64,000 bases of DNA. It comes from Flavobacteriaceae bacterium PS02337. GTDB taxonomy: Bacteria > Bacteroidota > Bacteroidia > Flavobacteriales > Flavobacteriaceae. Under the pieces are notes generated by a model. The model ran no database searches, was not told the origin of the DNA, and worked only from the letters and a program-made list of their open reading frames with translations. The position numbers and the translations under genes are program-made. How positions within the stretch are numbered: the stretch's first letter is position 1; every line of letters starts with the position of its first letter. Location: NCBI GenBank assembly GCA_029959285.1, contig JASCOE010000012.1, forward strand, positions 120,570-184,569, read 5' to 3'. Shown one piece after another: positions 16,153 through 24,417 of this stretch.

Positions 16153-17043
16153 ATGCCGAAAAGAAAATATAAAATATCAGTAATTCAGTTAAATCTGAAT
16201 GATGTTGCTGAAAATAATCTTAAAAAATGTATCAGTTGGGTGAGAGATGCTGCAAGTCAAGGTGCAGAAGTAATCTTACTTCCTGAATTATATAGCAGTC
16301 ATTATTTCTGCCAAAGCGAAGATGTAGATAATTTTGCATTAGCAGAACCACTATATAGTACTTCATTTATTGCTTTTAGCGAATTAGCAAAAGAATTAGG
16401 AGTTGTAATTATTGTTCCTTTCTTCGAAAAAAGAATGGCTGGAATTTATCATAATAGTGCTTACATTATCGATACTGACGGAACTGAAGCTGGTTTATAC
16501 CGTAAAATGCACATTCCAGACGATCCACATTTTTACGAAAAATTCTATTTTACGCCAGGTGATTTAGGTTTTCAAGCAATTGAAACTAAAAAAGGAACTG
16601 TTGGAACACTAATCTGTTGGGATCAATGGTATCCGGAAGCAGCTCGAATTACAGCTTTAAAAGGTGCTGAGGTTTTATTCTATCCAACAGCAATTGGATG
16701 GCATCCTAAAGAAAAAGAACAATACGGTGAAAACCAATATGGAGCTTGGATGAACGTAATGAAAGGTCACGCTGTTGCAAACGGAGTTTTCGTTGCCGCT
16801 GCAAACCGAATTGGTTTAGAAAAATATCTTGAAGGAACAGAAGGAATTCAATTCTGGGGAGCTTCTTTCATCGCTGGACCACAAGGTGAAATTTTAGCTC
16901 AAGCTTCTCACGATAAAGAAGAAATCTTAATTGCAGAAGTTGATTTAGATTTACAAGAAAATGTTCGCCAAAACTGGCCATTCTTCAGAGATAGAAGAAT
17001 TGATGCTTTTGGAGATATTACAAAAAGAGCAATCGATAAATAA
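16153..17043 (+). CDS. aguB: N-carbamoylputrescine amidase
   Basis: This nitrilase-superfamily enzyme hydrolyses N-carbamoylputrescine to putrescine, CO2 and ammonia, the last step of the agmatine deiminase route. The catalytic triad is visible: Glu45 (ILLPELYSSH), Lys118 (YRKMHIPDDPHF) and Cys155 (TLICWDQWYPEAAR). The FYEKFYFTPGD and GENQYGAWMNVMKGHAVANGVFVAAANR segments are characteristic of AguB within the family. The ATG at 16153 gives 296 residues and fits the promoter just upstream. The partner aguA lies 3.5 kb away on the same strand, separated by two minus-strand genes. Confidence 0.93.
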   Translation: MPKRKYKISVIQLNLNDVAENNLKKCISWVRDAASQGAEVILLPELYSSHYFCQSEDVDNFALAEPLYSTSFIAFSELAKELGVVIIVPFFEKRMAGIYHNSAYIIDTDGTEAGLYRKMHIPDDPHFYEKFYFTPGDLGFQAIETKKGTVGTLICWDQWYPEAARITALKGAEVLFYPTAIGWHPKEKEQYGENQYGAWMNVMKGHAVANGVFVAAANRIGLEKYLEGTEGIQFWGASFIAGPQGEILAQASHDKEEILIAEVDLDLQENVRQNWPFFRDRRIDAFGDITKRAIDK

Positions 17044-17063
17044 TTCGATTTATCCATAAAATT

Positions 17064-17099
17064 AAAAAGAGTTATCTGAAAAAGATAGCTCTTTTTTTT
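17064..17099 (+). terminator. Hairpin terminator after aguB
   Basis: The stem aaaaagagttatct / agatagctcttttt with a short loop and T8 tail lies 20 bp after the aguB stop. Confidence 0.88.
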
Positions 17100-17102
17100 G
17101 TA

Positions 17103-17258
17103 AGCTTCGGAGCAAGCGAAATATTTATAGATTAATAAGGCAAAAGTAAAGAAAGCTCCAGCGAAGCGATATATTCAGAACATAATATATGTCGATTCTC
17201 TGGAGCTTTTTATTGCATACGCGTATCCTTTTCTATAAATGTATTGCTCCGCTGGAGC
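17103..17258. repeat. Nested inverted-repeat element (gctccagcg...tttatag)
   Basis: The outer arms at about 17103-17129 (ggagcaagcgaaatatttat) and about 17232-17258 (ctataaatgtattgctccgc) are similar as reverse complements. Inside lies a complete hairpin at 17153-17209, with outer stem aaagctccag/ctggagcttt and inner stem cgatatatt/aatatatgtcg. All four arms share the block gctcc(a)gcg-nn-atatttatag. This resembles a short palindromic interspersed repeat present in several partial copies. Confidence 0.65.
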
Positions 17259-17282
17259 TTTTTTTGTATTCTTTATAGCAAA

Positions 17283-17316
17283 AAAGAGCTGTCTCAAAAT
17301 GAAACAGCTCCTTTTC
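17283..17316 (-). terminator. Hairpin terminator after the OmpA-family gene
   Basis: On the minus strand the stem gagctgttt / gagacagctc is followed by a T-run, 25 bp beyond the OmpA-family stop codon. Confidence 0.85.
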
Positions 17317-17339
17317 TTGTTTTTAGCTTTATATTTAAA

Positions 17340-18596
17340 TTACTTCACTTGGAAAGTAACTCTTCTCACGATTTGACGTGCTTCTTTAGAATTTTTATTC
17401 ACAGAAGTATCTTCTCCGTTAGCAATTACATTCAATCTTGAAGCATCAATTCCAGCGTTTACTGCTACTTTTTTCACAGCTTCAGCTCTTTTTCTTGATA
17501 ATTCAGTGTTGTATTCAGTATTTCCGATTTCATCAGCATAACCAATGATATCTGCAGATTTTCCAGGATTATTTTTCAAGTATTTCACTAAGAAATCTAC
17601 ACCAGATAAAGAAGAATTTGTTGGTTTAGACGAATTAAAATCGAAATAAACATTTACATAACCTCCATTAATCAGTTCTTCTACAGTATTATTTGTCACA
17701 TTATTTCCTTTCTTTTCGTAAGTTTTATCTAAATAGCTTTCTAACTCATCTGGCACACCATTTTGATTAGTATCAATAGATTGTCCTTTTGTGTTAACAG
17801 CAACTCCTGCGATGCTATTTGGTTCTAAATCGTATAAATCAGCAACACCATCTTTGTCTGAATCGATAAGACCAGTTTCGATTAAGTCTACTCTTTTCTC
17901 CAATTCACCAATTCTGTCTTCTTCACCAACCCAGTCAGCATGTTTTGTTTGTTTTCCTAAGTAGAAAGTTAAACCAACAGAAGCGTTTAATAATACTCCA
18001 TCAAAAGATCCTGTTGTTGTGTTACCCATTCCGTCAAAATTCCAGTTTTGTCTTCCATTAACAATTCCAGTAAGATCTCCAGTTAAAGCTACTCTGTTGC
18101 TTAATCTAATTTGTCCTGTTAAACCAGCGATTCCGTGAGCCATGTAATCTTGACCTCCAAAACCAGTTTCAGTACTAATTTGAGCTACTCCAAAACCACC
18201 ATGCGCCAAAAGACCAAATGTGTTTGTCCAAGTTTCAAAGTTCAAAGCTCGTCCAACGTTTACAACTCCTTGTAAACTTGCTCTAACATAACGACTTTCG
18301 AAATCTGGAGTATTTTTTTTCTCTTTAAATTGATCGTAACCAACATCTAATTTCAAACCAAATTTTGGATTAAACATATATCTTACACCTAAATCTCCGT
18401 GAAAGAAGTTTGCTGATTCTGTTGCGTAACCTGGTGTCATTGTTCTTGTCGGTTTGTTAACACCGCCATTAAGTTCAAGAGACCATTTGTTATATTCTTG
18501 ATCTACATTTGGTTTTGTAGATGTGGTAGCCATATTTTGTGCGCCTGCCGCAAAGGATAGTAATAATAAAGAGGCTGATACTAATTTCTTTTTCAT
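17340..18596 (-). CDS. OmpA-family outer-membrane protein
   Basis: The 418-residue protein starts from the ATG at 18596 (MKKKLVSASLLLLSFAAGAQN, a signal peptide); the in-frame upstream codons would hide the signal. Residues from about 20 to 225 form an eight-strand-type beta barrel (ELNGGVN, GVRYMFNPKFGLKLDVGYD). A Ca2+-binding-like linker follows (DSDKDGVADLYDLEP, IDTNQNGVPDELE, thrombospondin type-3-like). The last 115 residues are the OmpA peptidoglycan-binding domain (VYFDFNSSKPTNSS, GYADEIGNTEYNTELSRKRAEAVK, ANGEDTS). It should anchor the outer membrane to the cell wall. It lies between the two agu genes on the opposite strand. Confidence 0.92.
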   Translation of the reverse strand: MKKKLVSASLLLLSFAAGAQNMATTSTKPNVDQEYNKWSLELNGGVNKPTRTMTPGYATESANFFHGDLGVRYMFNPKFGLKLDVGYDQFKEKKNTPDFESRYVRASLQGVVNVGRALNFETWTNTFGLLAHGGFGVAQISTETGFGGQDYMAHGIAGLTGQIRLSNRVALTGDLTGIVNGRQNWNFDGMGNTTTGSFDGVLLNASVGLTFYLGKQTKHADWVGEEDRIGELEKRVDLIETGLIDSDKDGVADLYDLEPNSIAGVAVNTKGQSIDTNQNGVPDELESYLDKTYEKKGNNVTNNTVEELINGGYVNVYFDFNSSKPTNSSLSGVDFLVKYLKNNPGKSADIIGYADEIGNTEYNTELSRKRAEAVKKVAVNAGIDASRLNVIANGEDTSVNKNSKEARQIVRRVTFQVK

Positions 18597-18743
18597 GATA
18601 TAAAAATTAAAGTGTTTTATTTTAAACTCATGAGCAAAATTAGACCTCAAGTTTTAGAATGCGTTGTATAGTTACTTACATAATTCCCATATTTTGGCTT
18701 TTAATTGTGTAAATACGTTAAAATAAGCACAATAGAAATCAAA

Positions 18744-18778
18744 AAAAATGAGCAAAATTCACATTTTGCTCTTTTTGA
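18744..18778 (-). terminator. Hairpin terminator after the choice-of-anchor lipoprotein gene
   Basis: The stem gagcaaaat / attttgctc is flanked by A and T runs, just past the stop codon at 18795 (minus strand). Confidence 0.75.
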
Positions 18779-18794
18779 TATTTTGAAAATTGTA

Positions 18795-20309
18795 TTATTT
18801 CAAGTCTGGCTGATAAATTTTAACAGTTCCATCGCCTTCGCTACTTACTACTAATAAACTTCTTTTAGTAGGACTTTTTGATGCAGGAATAAAAAGAATT
18901 CCTTCTGGAGCATCTCCTGTTTTTACAGTTTGTAAATATTGAGGTGAAGTCGGATTTGATGCATCATAAACCATAAAAGCATCAGATCTTTCTAAACCAA
19001 CAAATAAAATGTTTTGATTTCCCATTTTTGCAGCAACAACTGCTTCTGGTTCAGAACCTTTATCGTCACTTCTTTTGTCGTCGTAAGTTCCTAATTCGTT
19101 CGTTTTCTTGTCAACGTCATTTTTACTATCGTAAACAATTTTTCCTGTATTTCCATTCCAGATTGAGAAAGAACGCGCTCCAAAACTTACTAATTCGTCT
19201 AAATCGCCGTCTCCGTCAGTATCTCCCATGTCAGCAACAAGATTTAATCTTCCTAAATTTGCATCTAATCTTAAAGTAGCAGCATCTGGAAAAACAGTTG
19301 CATCAAGTTTCATGCTTTTCATACGTTTAATATCTGTATTTGCTGTATATTCTCTGGCATCACCTTCATTTGCTGTAACAAAATAAGGAACATTATTAAC
19401 AGAGAAATGACTAATAGCATCTGGCATATAAAGTCCTTTTACTTTCCAAGGATTGAAAGCAATTTTATCGTCAAGATCGCTTACATCAATTGCATTTTCA
19501 GCAGTATTGTAATCTTTAGAACCTAAAGGATAAATAGCTGTGATTGTTTTAGAAGTCAAATCAACTTTCGCAACACCATTATTTTCTTGTAAAGTTACCC
19601 AAGCCGTTTTAGAATCGTCAGAAATTGTAATGTATTCTGGTTCTATATCTTGAGCAAAACTTTTAGCAGCTTTAGAAATTCTGAAACCATCTTTTGCTAA
19701 AGCAGCAGCTTGTCCGCTGAAAGAAGCAAAATCTAAAGTTGTTACAGCATAAGTACTTGTTTCGATAATCGAAATTGTTCCGTTTGGATCTTGCGAATAA
19801 TCAGTATTTGGCTCACCTTCATTTGCAGTCATGATAAATTTTCCGTCAGGAGAAAAAGTAATCATATCTGGCAAAGCACCAACAGTAACTTGTTTGATTA
19901 AACTATAATCTGAAGTGTTGAAAACAACCACTTTTCCGTTACCTTGTTTATTTGCAGTAGATTCTAAAGCAACAGCCAATTTTCCGTCAAAAACTGAAAC
20001 ACTATTTGCAGCACCTTCGTATGAAGCTAAATCAATTTTAGCAATTTTTAATGGTTTTGTTGGATCTGTAATGTCAATTACATCGATTTGATTTACACCA
20101 CTGTTGTTTACAGTAAAAAGTCTTTTTGTTTTTTCACAATAAGTAGAAATTTCGGCAGCAGCTTCTCCGCCAATTGTAATAGAACCAATTTCTTTGAAAG
20201 TTCCTGGATTTTCGCTTACAACTACTTCCGATTCGTTGTTGTTTTCATCATTATTACAGCTTGCTAAAATAGAAAGCAAAGCTAGTAATGAGATCGATAA
20301 TTTTTTCAT
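18795..20309 (-). CDS. Choice-of-anchor I family surface lipoprotein
   Basis: The 504-residue protein has a lipobox (LSILASC, Cys18) followed by NNDENNNESE. Blocks of a beta-propeller fold follow: TYCEKTKRLFTVNNSGVNQIDVIDI, GALPDMITFSPDGKFIMTANEGEPNTDY, PEYITISDDSKTAWVTLQENNGVAKVD and VGLERSDAFMVYD. An acidic DMGDTDGDGDLDEL loop is probably Ca2+-binding. These are the features of 'choice-of-anchor I' proteins, often found near alkaline-phosphatase-like enzymes. No enzymatic residues are evident. It lies convergently before aguA on the opposite strand. The substrate or partner is unknown. Confidence 0.8.
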   Translation of the reverse strand: MKKLSISLLALLSILASCNNDENNNESEVVVSENPGTFKEIGSITIGGEAAAEISTYCEKTKRLFTVNNSGVNQIDVIDITDPTKPLKIAKIDLASYEGAANSVSVFDGKLAVALESTANKQGNGKVVVFNTSDYSLIKQVTVGALPDMITFSPDGKFIMTANEGEPNTDYSQDPNGTISIIETSTYAVTTLDFASFSGQAAALAKDGFRISKAAKSFAQDIEPEYITISDDSKTAWVTLQENNGVAKVDLTSKTITAIYPLGSKDYNTAENAIDVSDLDDKIAFNPWKVKGLYMPDAISHFSVNNVPYFVTANEGDAREYTANTDIKRMKSMKLDATVFPDAATLRLDANLGRLNLVADMGDTDGDGDLDELVSFGARSFSIWNGNTGKIVYDSKNDVDKKTNELGTYDDKRSDDKGSEPEAVVAAKMGNQNILFVGLERSDAFMVYDASNPTSPQYLQTVKTGDAPEGILFIPASKSPTKRSLLVVSSEGDGTVKIYQPDLK

Positions 20310-20332
20310 GTGTTAGTTTTTAGTTTCGAGTG

Positions 20333-20340
20333 CAAAAGTA
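20333..20340 (-). promoter_or_regulatory. -7 box of the choice-of-anchor lipoprotein gene
   Basis: On the minus strand this reads TACTTTTG, 24 bp upstream of the ATG, matching TAnnTTTG. No TTTG is found at the expected -33 distance. Confidence 0.4.
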
Positions 20341-20441
20341 ATTCTGTGCTTTCTGTTAAATATTAAGGATGTATTATTTAATCTTTAACTTAAATTTTGC
20401 AGGATATTTTTTGTGAAATTATCTATGAATTTCAACCAAAT

Positions 20442-20472
20442 GTTTTATAATCCTAACGAATGCTTATCTTTG
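20442..20472 (+). promoter_or_regulatory. Promoter for aguA
   Basis: TATCTTTG at 20465-20472 is a good -7 box. GTTT at 20442-20445 is a weak -33 element with 19-nt spacing. The ATG at 20497 lies about 17 nt after the predicted RNA start. Confidence 0.5.
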
Positions 20473-20496
20473 CACTTTGTAAATTAGAACGTATTT

Positions 20497-21537
20497 ATGT
20501 CAACAAATAATAGAAGATTTCCAGCAGAATGGGAAAAGCAGCAAGGAATTGTACTTTGTTTTCCGCATAATGGCAACGATTGGCCAGGAAAATATGAAGC
20601 TGTTCAATGGGCTTTTGTAGAATTTATTAAAAAAGTAGCCACTTTTGAAACCGTTTTCTTGGTTGTAGCCGATGAAAAACTGAAAGAAAAAGTTGCTGAA
20701 ATGCTTGAAAGAGCACGCGTAAACTTAAAAAACGTTTCTTATATCGTTCATAAAACCAACAGAAGCTGGATGCGTGATTCGGGACCAATTATTGTAAAAA
20801 ATGGTTCTAAAAGAGAAGCTTTGAATTTTAACTTCAACGGTTGGGCAAAATATAAAAACTATCAACTAGATAAATTTGTTCCAGGTAAAATAGCCGATTT
20901 TATTGATGTTCCGTTAACGCAAGTTGTGTATAAAGGAAAACCAGTAATTGTTGAAGGAGGAGCAATTGATGTAAACGGAAAAGGAACTTTGTTAACTTCT
21001 GAAGAATGTTTGATGCATCCGACAATTCAGGTTAGAAATCAAGGTTTTACAAAAGAAGATTACGAAGCTGTTTTTAAAGAATATCTTGGAGTTACCAATG
21101 TAATCTGGCTTGGAGACGGAATAGAAGGCGACGATACACACGGTCATATTGACGATTTATGCCGATTTGTAAATGAAGATACAATTGTAACCATTGTAGA
21201 AACAGATAAAAACGATTCAAACTATAAACCTTTACAAGATAATTTGAAACGTTTACAAAACGCAAAATTAGAAGACGGAAAATCACCAACTATTGTAGTA
21301 TTACCAATGCCAAAACGTGTTGATTTTGAAGATTTAAGATTACCTGCAAGTTATGCTAACTTCTTAATTCTAAATAATTGTGTTTTAGTTCCGACTTTTA
21401 ATGATAGTAACGATCGCGTAGCATTAAATATACTTTCTGAATGTTTCCCTGATCGTGAAGTAATCGGAATAAGCTGTATTGATTTTATCTGGGGATTTGG
21501 AACATTACATTGTTTAAGCCAACAGATTCCGGTATAA
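20497..21537 (+). CDS. aguA: Agmatine deiminase
   Basis: AguA converts agmatine to N-carbamoylputrescine and ammonia in the cytoplasm. The 346-residue protein begins with RRFPAEWEKQQGIVLCFPHNGNDW, contains TNRSWMRDSGPIIV (substrate-binding Asp and Arg), VEGGAIDVNGKGTLLTSEEC, DGIEGDDTHGHIDDLCRFV (catalytic His and Asp) and the C-terminal GTLHCLSQQIPV with the nucleophile Cys339. It matches the peptidylarginine deiminase-type family in length and order of motifs. With aguB at 16153 it completes agmatine to putrescine. No arginine decarboxylase is visible in the window. Confidence 0.95.
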   Translation: MSTNNRRFPAEWEKQQGIVLCFPHNGNDWPGKYEAVQWAFVEFIKKVATFETVFLVVADEKLKEKVAEMLERARVNLKNVSYIVHKTNRSWMRDSGPIIVKNGSKREALNFNFNGWAKYKNYQLDKFVPGKIADFIDVPLTQVVYKGKPVIVEGGAIDVNGKGTLLTSEECLMHPTIQVRNQGFTKEDYEAVFKEYLGVTNVIWLGDGIEGDDTHGHIDDLCRFVNEDTIVTIVETDKNDSNYKPLQDNLKRLQNAKLEDGKSPTIVVLPMPKRVDFEDLRLPASYANFLILNNCVLVPTFNDSNDRVALNILSECFPDREVIGISCIDFIWGFGTLHCLSQQIPV

Positions 21538-21623
21538 TTTTTTCTTTTATTTTGAGATTTTTATAGATTTTATATAAATTGAAAAATTTCTTTTATTGAC
21601 AAAAGATTTTTTCTAATATTATT

Positions 21624-21655
21624 TGAGCTGTCACTTTTAGTGATAGCTTTTTTAT
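21624..21655 (+). terminator. Hairpin terminator after aguA
   Basis: The stem gagctgtcact / agtgatagctt has a 3-4-nt loop and is followed by a T-run. Confidence 0.75.
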
Positions 21656-21748
21656 TGACATATACTTAACATGCAGACGGTCGAATTTCCAGACTTCATT
21701 CTTATATTCGCACATTTAACAATGCAGAAATGCAGATTTAATTTTTAT

Positions 21749-22933
21749 ATGAATAAAGTATTTTTTATCCTTTCTATTTTTTCTTTCGGAGCTCTTTTTT
21801 CACAGTCTAATGCGCAAAAAAATATTGAACTTACATTTGCTACCTACAATGTAAGTATGGAATCTGAAAATTATTTTCCAAGAGGTACAAAGGGAAATTC
21901 GGAGCAAGTATTAATCAAAGAGCTTGCTTCAGGAAATAATGCCCAAATTAGAAATATTGCCCAAATTATTCAGACTGTAAGACCGGACGTTATTTTGCTT
22001 AATGAGTTTGACTACATTAAAAATCCTAAACTTGGTGTAAAAATGTTTGTTAAAAATTATTTGAAAAAGAGCCAAGGCACAGCAAAAGCGATTGATTATC
22101 CTTATTACTATTACTCAACAGTAAACACTGGTCAGCCAAGTCCTTTCGATTTGAACAAAGACGGAAAGTCGGAAAATTTTGGAAATGATGCCTGGGGATT
22201 TGGTATGTATCCAGGTCAATATGCGATGGTGATTTTGTCAAAATATCCTATTGATGTTAAGGCGGTTCGTACTTTTCAAAATTTCAAATGGAAAGATATG
22301 CCAGGAGCATTGATTATCAAAAATGCAGATGGATCAGATTGGTATAGTCAGGAAGCATGGGAGCAATTTCCATTATCTTCAAAATCTCACTGGGATGTTC
22401 CTGTTCAAATTGGTAAAAAAACGGTTCATATTTTAGCCAGCCATCCTACACCAGCTTCTTTTGATGGCGCCGAAGATCGCAATGGAAAAAGAAATCATGA
22501 TGAAATCCGTTTCTGGAAGGACTACATTTCGGACAATTCTGCTTCGTACATTTATGATGACAAAGGTATAAAAGGCGGCTTATCTACCAATTCTCAATTT
22601 GTTATATTAGGTGATCAAAACGCTTCTCCAGTTGAAGGAAATGCCATTAGGGAAGGCATACAATCTTTACTTTCTCATCCGAAGGTTAATAGTGATTTTA
22701 CACCTGCAAGTAAAGGCGGCGCTGAATATAGTCCTGAAAATCCGTTTGGAATTAACCATACAGCCTTCTGGAGAATGCGAGCAGATTATGTATTGCCTTC
22801 TAAATTTGGTTTTAAGGTTACAAATAGCGGTGTGTTCTGGCCTGCTAAAGGTGAACCAATGTCTGAATTGGTTGAAAAACGTGAATCAAGTTCAGATCAT
22901 CGTTTAGTTTGGATAAAGGTGGTTTTAGAATAA
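21749..22933 (+). CDS. Secreted endonuclease/exonuclease/phosphatase-family protein
   Basis: The protein has 394 residues from the ATG at 21749 (MNKVFFILSIFSFGALFSQS, signal peptide); the upstream in-frame start would bury the signal. Domain features of the EEP (DNase I-like) fold are TFATYNVSMES near the mature N-terminus, PDVILLNEFD (metal Glu), VHILASHPTPASFDG, FVILGDQNASP (GD-N motif) and the final ESSSDHRLVWIKV (catalytic SDH). It should be a Mg2+-dependent phosphoesterase acting outside the cytoplasm. The substrate (nucleic acid, lipid or nucleotide) cannot be told. It probably stands alone, between the aguA terminator and a bidirectional terminator at 22958. Confidence 0.85.
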   Translation: MNKVFFILSIFSFGALFSQSNAQKNIELTFATYNVSMESENYFPRGTKGNSEQVLIKELASGNNAQIRNIAQIIQTVRPDVILLNEFDYIKNPKLGVKMFVKNYLKKSQGTAKAIDYPYYYYSTVNTGQPSPFDLNKDGKSENFGNDAWGFGMYPGQYAMVILSKYPIDVKAVRTFQNFKWKDMPGALIIKNADGSDWYSQEAWEQFPLSSKSHWDVPVQIGKKTVHILASHPTPASFDGAEDRNGKRNHDEIRFWKDYISDNSASYIYDDKGIKGGLSTNSQFVILGDQNASPVEGNAIREGIQSLLSHPKVNSDFTPASKGGAEYSPENPFGINHTAFWRMRADYVLPSKFGFKVTNSGVFWPAKGEPMSELVEKRESSSDHRLVWIKVVLE

Positions 22934-22956
22934 TACTTTCATAAAACTTATTGATA

Positions 22957-22991
22957 TAAAAAAAACCTTGGCGACAACCAAGTTTTTTTTA
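22957..22991. terminator. Bidirectional hairpin terminator
   Basis: The stem aaccttgg / ccaagttt with loop cgacaa and long flanking A and T runs lies between the convergent endonuclease-family gene and fahA. Confidence 0.8.
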
Positions 22992-23024
22992 TTTCTATAT
23001 TTCTTCAGATTCTGGATCTGATTT

Positions 23025-24308
23025 TTATGCTCTAATAAAAGGAGGTAAAAGCTGACTAGCAACTTCACCAAAACCAATTCTTACTTCGGCATTTTCACAG
23101 AATCCACGAATAATTACGGTATCGTTATCTTCAATAAATTTACGTTCGGTTCCGTCTTTCATGGTCAAAGGATTTTTACCGCCCCAAGTTAATTCTAACA
23201 TAGAACCAAAACTATCAGGAGTTGGTCCAGAAATTGTTCCAGAACCCATCATATCACCAGAATTTACGCGACATCCGTTAGAAGTATGATGCGCCAATTG
23301 CTGACTCATTGACCAATATAAATATTTGAAATTTGATTTTGAAACTATCGTCTCTTCAGCTTCTTCAGGCTTTATTGAAACTTCTAAATGTATATCAAAG
23401 GCTTTTTTACCTTTAGTTTGTAAATAAGGAAGCGGAGATGGATCTTGTTTCGGTCCTTTTGTTCTAAAAGGCTCCAAAGCATCCATAGTAACAATCCAAG
23501 GTGAAATTGAAGTGGCAAAGTTTTTAGCTAAAAATGGTCCAAGAGGCACATATTCCCATTTCTGGATATCACGCGCGCTCCAGTCATTCAATAAAACCAT
23601 TCCGAAAATATAATCTTCAGCTTCGTACGTTGGAATGTTTTCTCCCATTACATTGACATCAGTTGTAATAAAAGCAGTTTCCAATTCGAAATCTACTAAA
23701 CGTGAAGCACCGAATACAGGTGTGTCATGTCCTGCAGGTAAAGTTTGTCCCATTGGTCTGTGAACAGGAATTCCTGATGGAACAATTGTTGAACTTCTTC
23801 CGTGGTATCCAACTGGAATATGCAACCAGTTTGGCAATAAAGCATTTTCTGGATCACGGAACATTTTACCTACGTTTGTAGCGTGCTCTTTACTCGAATA
23901 AAAATCGGTGTAATCACCAATTAAAACGGGTAGTTGCATCTCTACATCGTCGATTCTAAATATAACAATATCTCGGTGTTTTGTTGAATCTCTTAGCTGT
24001 GGATTGGTTTCGTCAAAAATATCAGCGATACGATTTCGAACCAGACGCCATGTTTTTTTTCCATCAGAAATAAAATCATTTAGCGTATCCTGCATAAACA
24101 TATCATCTGTTAAATCTATTCCTTCAAAATAGTTTAATTGTTGTAAAGCCCCTAAATCTATAGCATAATCGCCAATTCGCGTTCCTACTGTAACGACATT
24201 TTCTTTGGTAAGAAATACGCCAAAAGGAATATTCTGAATAGGGAAGTCGCTATTGTCTGGCACTTCTAACCATGATTTTCTACTGGTATCGTTGGCGGTT
24301 ATAGGCAT
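23025..24308 (-). CDS. fahA: Fumarylacetoacetase
   Basis: FahA hydrolyses 4-fumarylacetoacetate to fumarate and acetoacetate, the last step of tyrosine breakdown. The 427-residue protein has the two-domain FAH layout: an N-terminal domain with NIPFGVF and RIGDYAIDLG, then the catalytic domain with DYTDFYSSKEHATNVGKMFR (metal Asp and catalytic His), PVGYHGRSSTIVPSG, DFELETAFITT and WSARDIQKWEYVPLGPFLAKNFATSISPW. GDMMGSGTISGP lies near the end. The size matches eukaryotic-type bacterial FAH. It is divergent from glyA with overlapping promoter regions. No other tyrosine-degradation gene is in the window. Confidence 0.95.
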   Translation of the reverse strand: MPITANDTSRKSWLEVPDNSDFPIQNIPFGVFLTKENVVTVGTRIGDYAIDLGALQQLNYFEGIDLTDDMFMQDTLNDFISDGKKTWRLVRNRIADIFDETNPQLRDSTKHRDIVIFRIDDVEMQLPVLIGDYTDFYSSKEHATNVGKMFRDPENALLPNWLHIPVGYHGRSSTIVPSGIPVHRPMGQTLPAGHDTPVFGASRLVDFELETAFITTDVNVMGENIPTYEAEDYIFGMVLLNDWSARDIQKWEYVPLGPFLAKNFATSISPWIVTMDALEPFRTKGPKQDPSPLPYLQTKGKKAFDIHLEVSIKPEEAEETIVSKSNFKYLYWSMSQQLAHHTSNGCRVNSGDMMGSGTISGPTPDSFGSMLELTWGGKNPLTMKDGTERKFIEDNDTVIIRGFCENAEVRIGFGEVASQLLPPFIRA

Positions 24309-24343
24309 GTTTAATGTTAATTATTTGTTGAAAAATTGTATGT

Positions 24344-24374
24344 CAAATATATCATAATCTAGCAGTTTGACAAA
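24344..24374 (-). promoter_or_regulatory. Consensus promoter for fahA
   Basis: On the minus strand this reads TTTG (complement of 24371-24374), 19 nt, then TATATTTG (complement of 24344-24351), an exact consensus match. The RNA start lies about 30 nt upstream of the fahA ATG. Confidence 0.75.
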
Positions 24375-24392
24375 CGTTTTTTTGTATTTTTG
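24366..24392 (+). promoter_or_regulatory. Promoter for glyA
   Basis: TATTTTTG at 24385-24392 is a good -7 box. TTTG at 24366-24369 lies only 15 nt upstream, shorter than usual. The site interlocks with the divergent fahA promoter. Confidence 0.55.
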
Positions 24393-24417
24393 CGTGAAAT
24401 TAACGAAAAACATAGAA

